Positions 14,452-15,770 of a DNA stretch of 15,770 nucleotides are shown here, piece after piece. The notes beneath the pieces were generated by a model that was not told where the DNA came from, searched no databases, and saw only the letters and a list, made by a program, of their open reading frames with translations. How positions within the stretch are numbered: the stretch's first letter is position 1; every line of letters begins with the position of its first letter. A program made the translations under genes and the position numbers. Location: NCBI GenBank assembly GCA_947626445.1, contig CANQSC010000022.1, forward strand, positions 1 through 15,770, read 5' to 3'. Source of the stretch: an uncultured Bacilli bacterium (GTDB lineage Bacteria; Bacillota_I; Bacilli_A; RF39; UBA660).

Positions 14452-14481
14452 TTGACAATATATCACAATTTTAAATATAAT
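14452..14481 (+). promoter_or_regulatory. Perfect-consensus promoter for the LysR-type gene
   Basis: TTGACA (14452-14457), an 18-bp spacer and TATAAT (14476-14481): both boxes match the SigA consensus exactly. Transcription should start near 14488. Confidence 0.75.
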
Positions 14482-14488
14482 AAAAATA

Positions 14489-14510
14489 TATATTATTTAT
14501 AGTTAATATA
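14489..14510. promoter_or_regulatory. Candidate LysR operator (inverted repeat at the transcription start)
   Basis: TATATTA (14489-14495) and TAATATA (14504-14510) are exact inverted repeats 8 bp apart, enclosing a T-N11-A type dyad as bound by LysR regulators. The site lies at about +1 to +22 of the LysR transcript, which would suit autorepression. The region is AT-rich, so chance is not excluded. Confidence 0.35.
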
Positions 14511-14523
14511 ACAGGAGGTTATA

Positions 14524-15402
14524 ATGAATTTAGATTTATGGAATTTATTTTATGAAGTAGCCAAAGCTAAAAATATCTCAAAGGCTAGTGAAAAATTACA
14601 CATTTCTCAACCAGCAATAACTAAACAAATTAAAAAATTAGAAAGTATTTATAATTGTAAATTATTTATTAGAAATCAAAAAGGCGTTATTTTAACTAAA
14701 GAAGGTAATTTAATATTTAATGACATTGAAGAAGCTTTAAATCTACTTTCTAAAGCAACTCAAAAAATTAAAGATGGTCAAGATTTACTAGTGGGTACAA
14801 TTAGAATAGGTATTAGTACTACTTTAGCTAAAAATTTTTTAATGCCTTATATTAAAATGTTTCATAAAGACTATCCAAGTGTTAATTTTGAGATTAGTAC
14901 AGACCCAACAAGTAAATTAAAAGAAGATTTAAAAAAAGGAAATATTGATTTTATAATTAATAAATTTCCTTTAATAATAACCGATGATTTATGGTATCAG
15001 AAATTAGGAACTTTAGAAGATATTTTTGTCGTAAGTAAAGATTATCATGAATTAATAAATCAAAAACTTAATTTAAAAGATTTAGTTAAATTACCAATTT
15101 TAATGCAAAAACAACCATCTAGTTCAAGAGATTATATTGAAAAATATTGTAAAGAAAATAATGTTACTTTACATAGTGTTATTGATGCAGCATCTTCTAA
15201 TTTATTAATTGAATTTGCTAAAATAGGTTATGGAGTAGGAGTAGTAACTAAAGAATATGTTTTAAAAGAATTAAAACAAAAAGAATTATATGAATTAAAT
15301 GTAATACCAAAGATACCTAAAAGAGATTTTGGCATTATCTGCTTAAAACAAAATTATTTTAATAAATGTTGTGAAACATTTTTAGAAATGATAAAAAAAT
15401 AA
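14524..15402 (+). CDS. LysR-family transcriptional regulator
   Basis: A 292-residue protein, the typical LysR length. The N-terminal winged HTH occupies residues 1-60 (YEVAKAKNISKASEKLHISQ, then PAITKQIKKLE and LFIRNQKGVILTKEG). A linker helix and a two-lobe effector-binding domain follow from about residue 90 (GTIRIGISTTLAKNFLMPYI). The SD AGGAGGT (14513-14519) is strong. It is divergent from the HD hydrolase gene, which is a candidate target. The effector is unknown. The 10-bp repeat array begins 38 bp after its stop, so the array may be transcribed as its 3' tail. Confidence 0.92.
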   Translation: MNLDLWNLFYEVAKAKNISKASEKLHISQPAITKQIKKLESIYNCKLFIRNQKGVILTKEGNLIFNDIEEALNLLSKATQKIKDGQDLLVGTIRIGISTTLAKNFLMPYIKMFHKDYPSVNFEISTDPTSKLKEDLKKGNIDFIINKFPLIITDDLWYQKLGTLEDIFVVSKDYHELINQKLNLKDLVKLPILMQKQPSSSRDYIEKYCKENNVTLHSVIDAASSNLLIEFAKIGYGVGVVTKEYVLKELKQKELYELNVIPKIPKRDFGIICLKQNYFNKCCETFLEMIKK

Positions 15403-15408
15403 AATTAT

Positions 15409-15428
15409 GAGCAGACCAGAGCTGACCA
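15409..15428 (+). repeat. Two tandem copies of GAGCWGACCA ahead of the main array
   Basis: GAGCAGACCA (15409-15418) is followed directly by GAGCTGACCA (15419-15428). It is also a 10-bp unit, different in sequence from the main array. CTGACCAA (15422-15429) can pair with TTGG...TCAG at the first array unit (15439-15449, bulge TGT), forming a hairpin at the array's left border. Confidence 0.5.
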
Positions 15429-15440
15429 AAGTAAGCTATT

Positions 15441-15690
15441 GGTGTTCAGTGGTGTTCAGTGGTGTTCAGTGGTGTTCAGTGGTGTTCAGTGGTGTTCAGC
15501 GGTGTTCAGTGGTGTTCAGCGGTGTTCAGTGGTGTTCAGTGGTGTTCAGCGGTGTTCAGCGGTGTTCAGTGGTGTTCAGTGGTGTTCAGTGGTGTTCAGC
15601 GGTGTTCAGCGGTGTTCAGTGGTGTTCAGCGGTGTTCAGCGGTGTTCAGTGGTGTTCAGCGGTGTTCAGTGGTGTTCAGCGGTGTTCAAT
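15441..15690 (+). repeat. Array of 25 tandem 10-bp units, GGTGTTCAGY
   Basis: Twenty-five head-to-tail units with no spacers. Units 1-24 are identical except at base 10, which is T in 14 and C in 10. Unit 25 is GGTGTTCAAT. The base-10 series is: units 1-5 T, 6 C, 7 T, 8 C, 9-10 T, 11-12 C, 13-15 T, 16-17 C, 18 T, 19-20 C, 21 T, 22 C, 23 T, 24 C. The unit is 50-60% G+C in otherwise very AT-rich DNA. Because 10 is not a multiple of 3, all three plus frames stay open and encode one decapeptide (VFSGVQWCSV, W/R and V/A varying); the minus strand has TGA stops in every frame. No SD precedes the ATG at 15407, so I treat it as non-coding. Confidence 0.95.
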
Positions 15691-15730
15691 TTCCGGTCCC
15701 ATTAAGTTAACTGTGTCTAAAGAATAAATA

Positions 15731-15746
15731 GATGTAAAAATACATC
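15731..15746 (-). terminator. Small hairpin to the right of the array, possible reverse-strand terminator
   Basis: GATGTA (15731-15736) and TACATC (15741-15746) form a perfect 6-bp stem with a 4-nt loop. On the minus strand it is followed by a T-rich stretch, so it could weakly terminate transcription coming from the right. It could equally be an operator. Confidence 0.3.
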
Positions 15747-15770
15747 AAAAACATAGTAATTAATATTATA

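Larger units (their letters stand above)
15403..15770. other. Gene-free right end holding the repeat array
   Basis: No credible gene is present. The stretch holds the GAGCWGACCA doublet, the 25-unit array, an AGTTAACT palindrome (15705-15712) and a small hairpin (15731-15746). AT-rich DNA continues to the window end, and a gene beyond the edge cannot be excluded. Confidence 0.7.

Noticed and set aside
15441..15690. CRISPR array
   Set aside because: Units are 10 bp, contiguous, with no spacers and no cas genes nearby.
15441..15690. G-quadruplex array
   Set aside because: Only isolated GG pairs spaced by eight bases; too weak for a convincing quadruplex.
15407..15727. Three overlapping Cys/Trp-rich repeat proteins in the array
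   Set aside because: They follow automatically from a stop-free 10-bp unit; no SD, foreign codon use and all three frames equal. Treated as non-coding repeat.
1..15770. Mycoplasma-type code (TGA = Trp)
   Set aside because: TGA serves as a stop in coupled overlaps (3047-3049, 6875-6877) and Trp is always TGG in the recognised genes.
1..15770. Insertion sequence, prophage or tRNA gene
   Set aside because: No transposase, integrase, terminal inverted repeats or cloverleaf seen in the window.

Overview
This window is very AT-rich chromosomal DNA from a low-GC Gram-positive-type bacterium. TGG is used for Trp and TGA as a stop (for example at the ends of hemW's upstream neighbour and of the RnfC-like gene), so this is the standard bacterial code and not the Mycoplasma code. 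The genes bS21, DnaG, RpoD/SigA and TrmK are all Firmicutes-like, the dnaG-rpoD-trmK order is the classic Firmicutes arrangement, and there is a sortase with a sorting-signal protein. The best inference is an uncultured, streamlined member of the Bacilli / Erysipelotrichia / RF39-like gut lineages; I cannot name a species.

Layout. Positions 1-151 hold a weak partial reverse-strand reading frame and a promoter. Positions 152-2723 carry two overlapping paralogous genes whose proteins are built from repeated helix-turn-helix-like units. A separate promoter at 2726-2754 starts a tight run: small unknown protein, HemW-type radical SAM protein, small membrane-anchored cadherin-like-fold protein, and a glycerophosphodiester-phosphodiesterase-like protein (to 5190). 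A good promoter then drives rpsU (5269-5460), followed by a small STAS-like protein.

Positions 5807-7731 encode an RnfC-like and an RnfD-like protein, translationally coupled, that keep the family architecture but lack the NADH/FMN-binding and flavinylation motifs; no other Rnf subunit is nearby. Positions 7791-10026 are a surface-protein/sortase pair: a 595-residue secreted protein with three bacterial surface repeats and a non-standard IPNTY sorting motif, overlapped by a sortase whose usual catalytic Arg position is Gln. The surface protein has its own promoter and a 5' UTR hairpin that buries its Shine-Dalgarno (SD) sequence. A terminator at 10045-10072 ends this unit.

Positions 10090-13815 are the macromolecular-synthesis operon dnaG-rpoD-trmK, with a GC-rich palindrome inside its promoter and an apparent duplication of sigma region 1.1 in RpoD. 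A convergent gene for a stand-alone (p)ppGpp-hydrolase-like HD protein (13795-14433, minus) is divergent from a LysR-type regulator (14524-15402, plus) that has a perfect-consensus promoter.

The most unexpected structure is at the right end. From 15441 to 15690 there are 25 head-to-tail copies of a 10-bp unit, GGTGTTCAGY, varying almost only at base 10 (T or C), much richer in G+C than its surroundings and with no spacers. It matches no element class I know and is the strongest candidate here for something undescribed.
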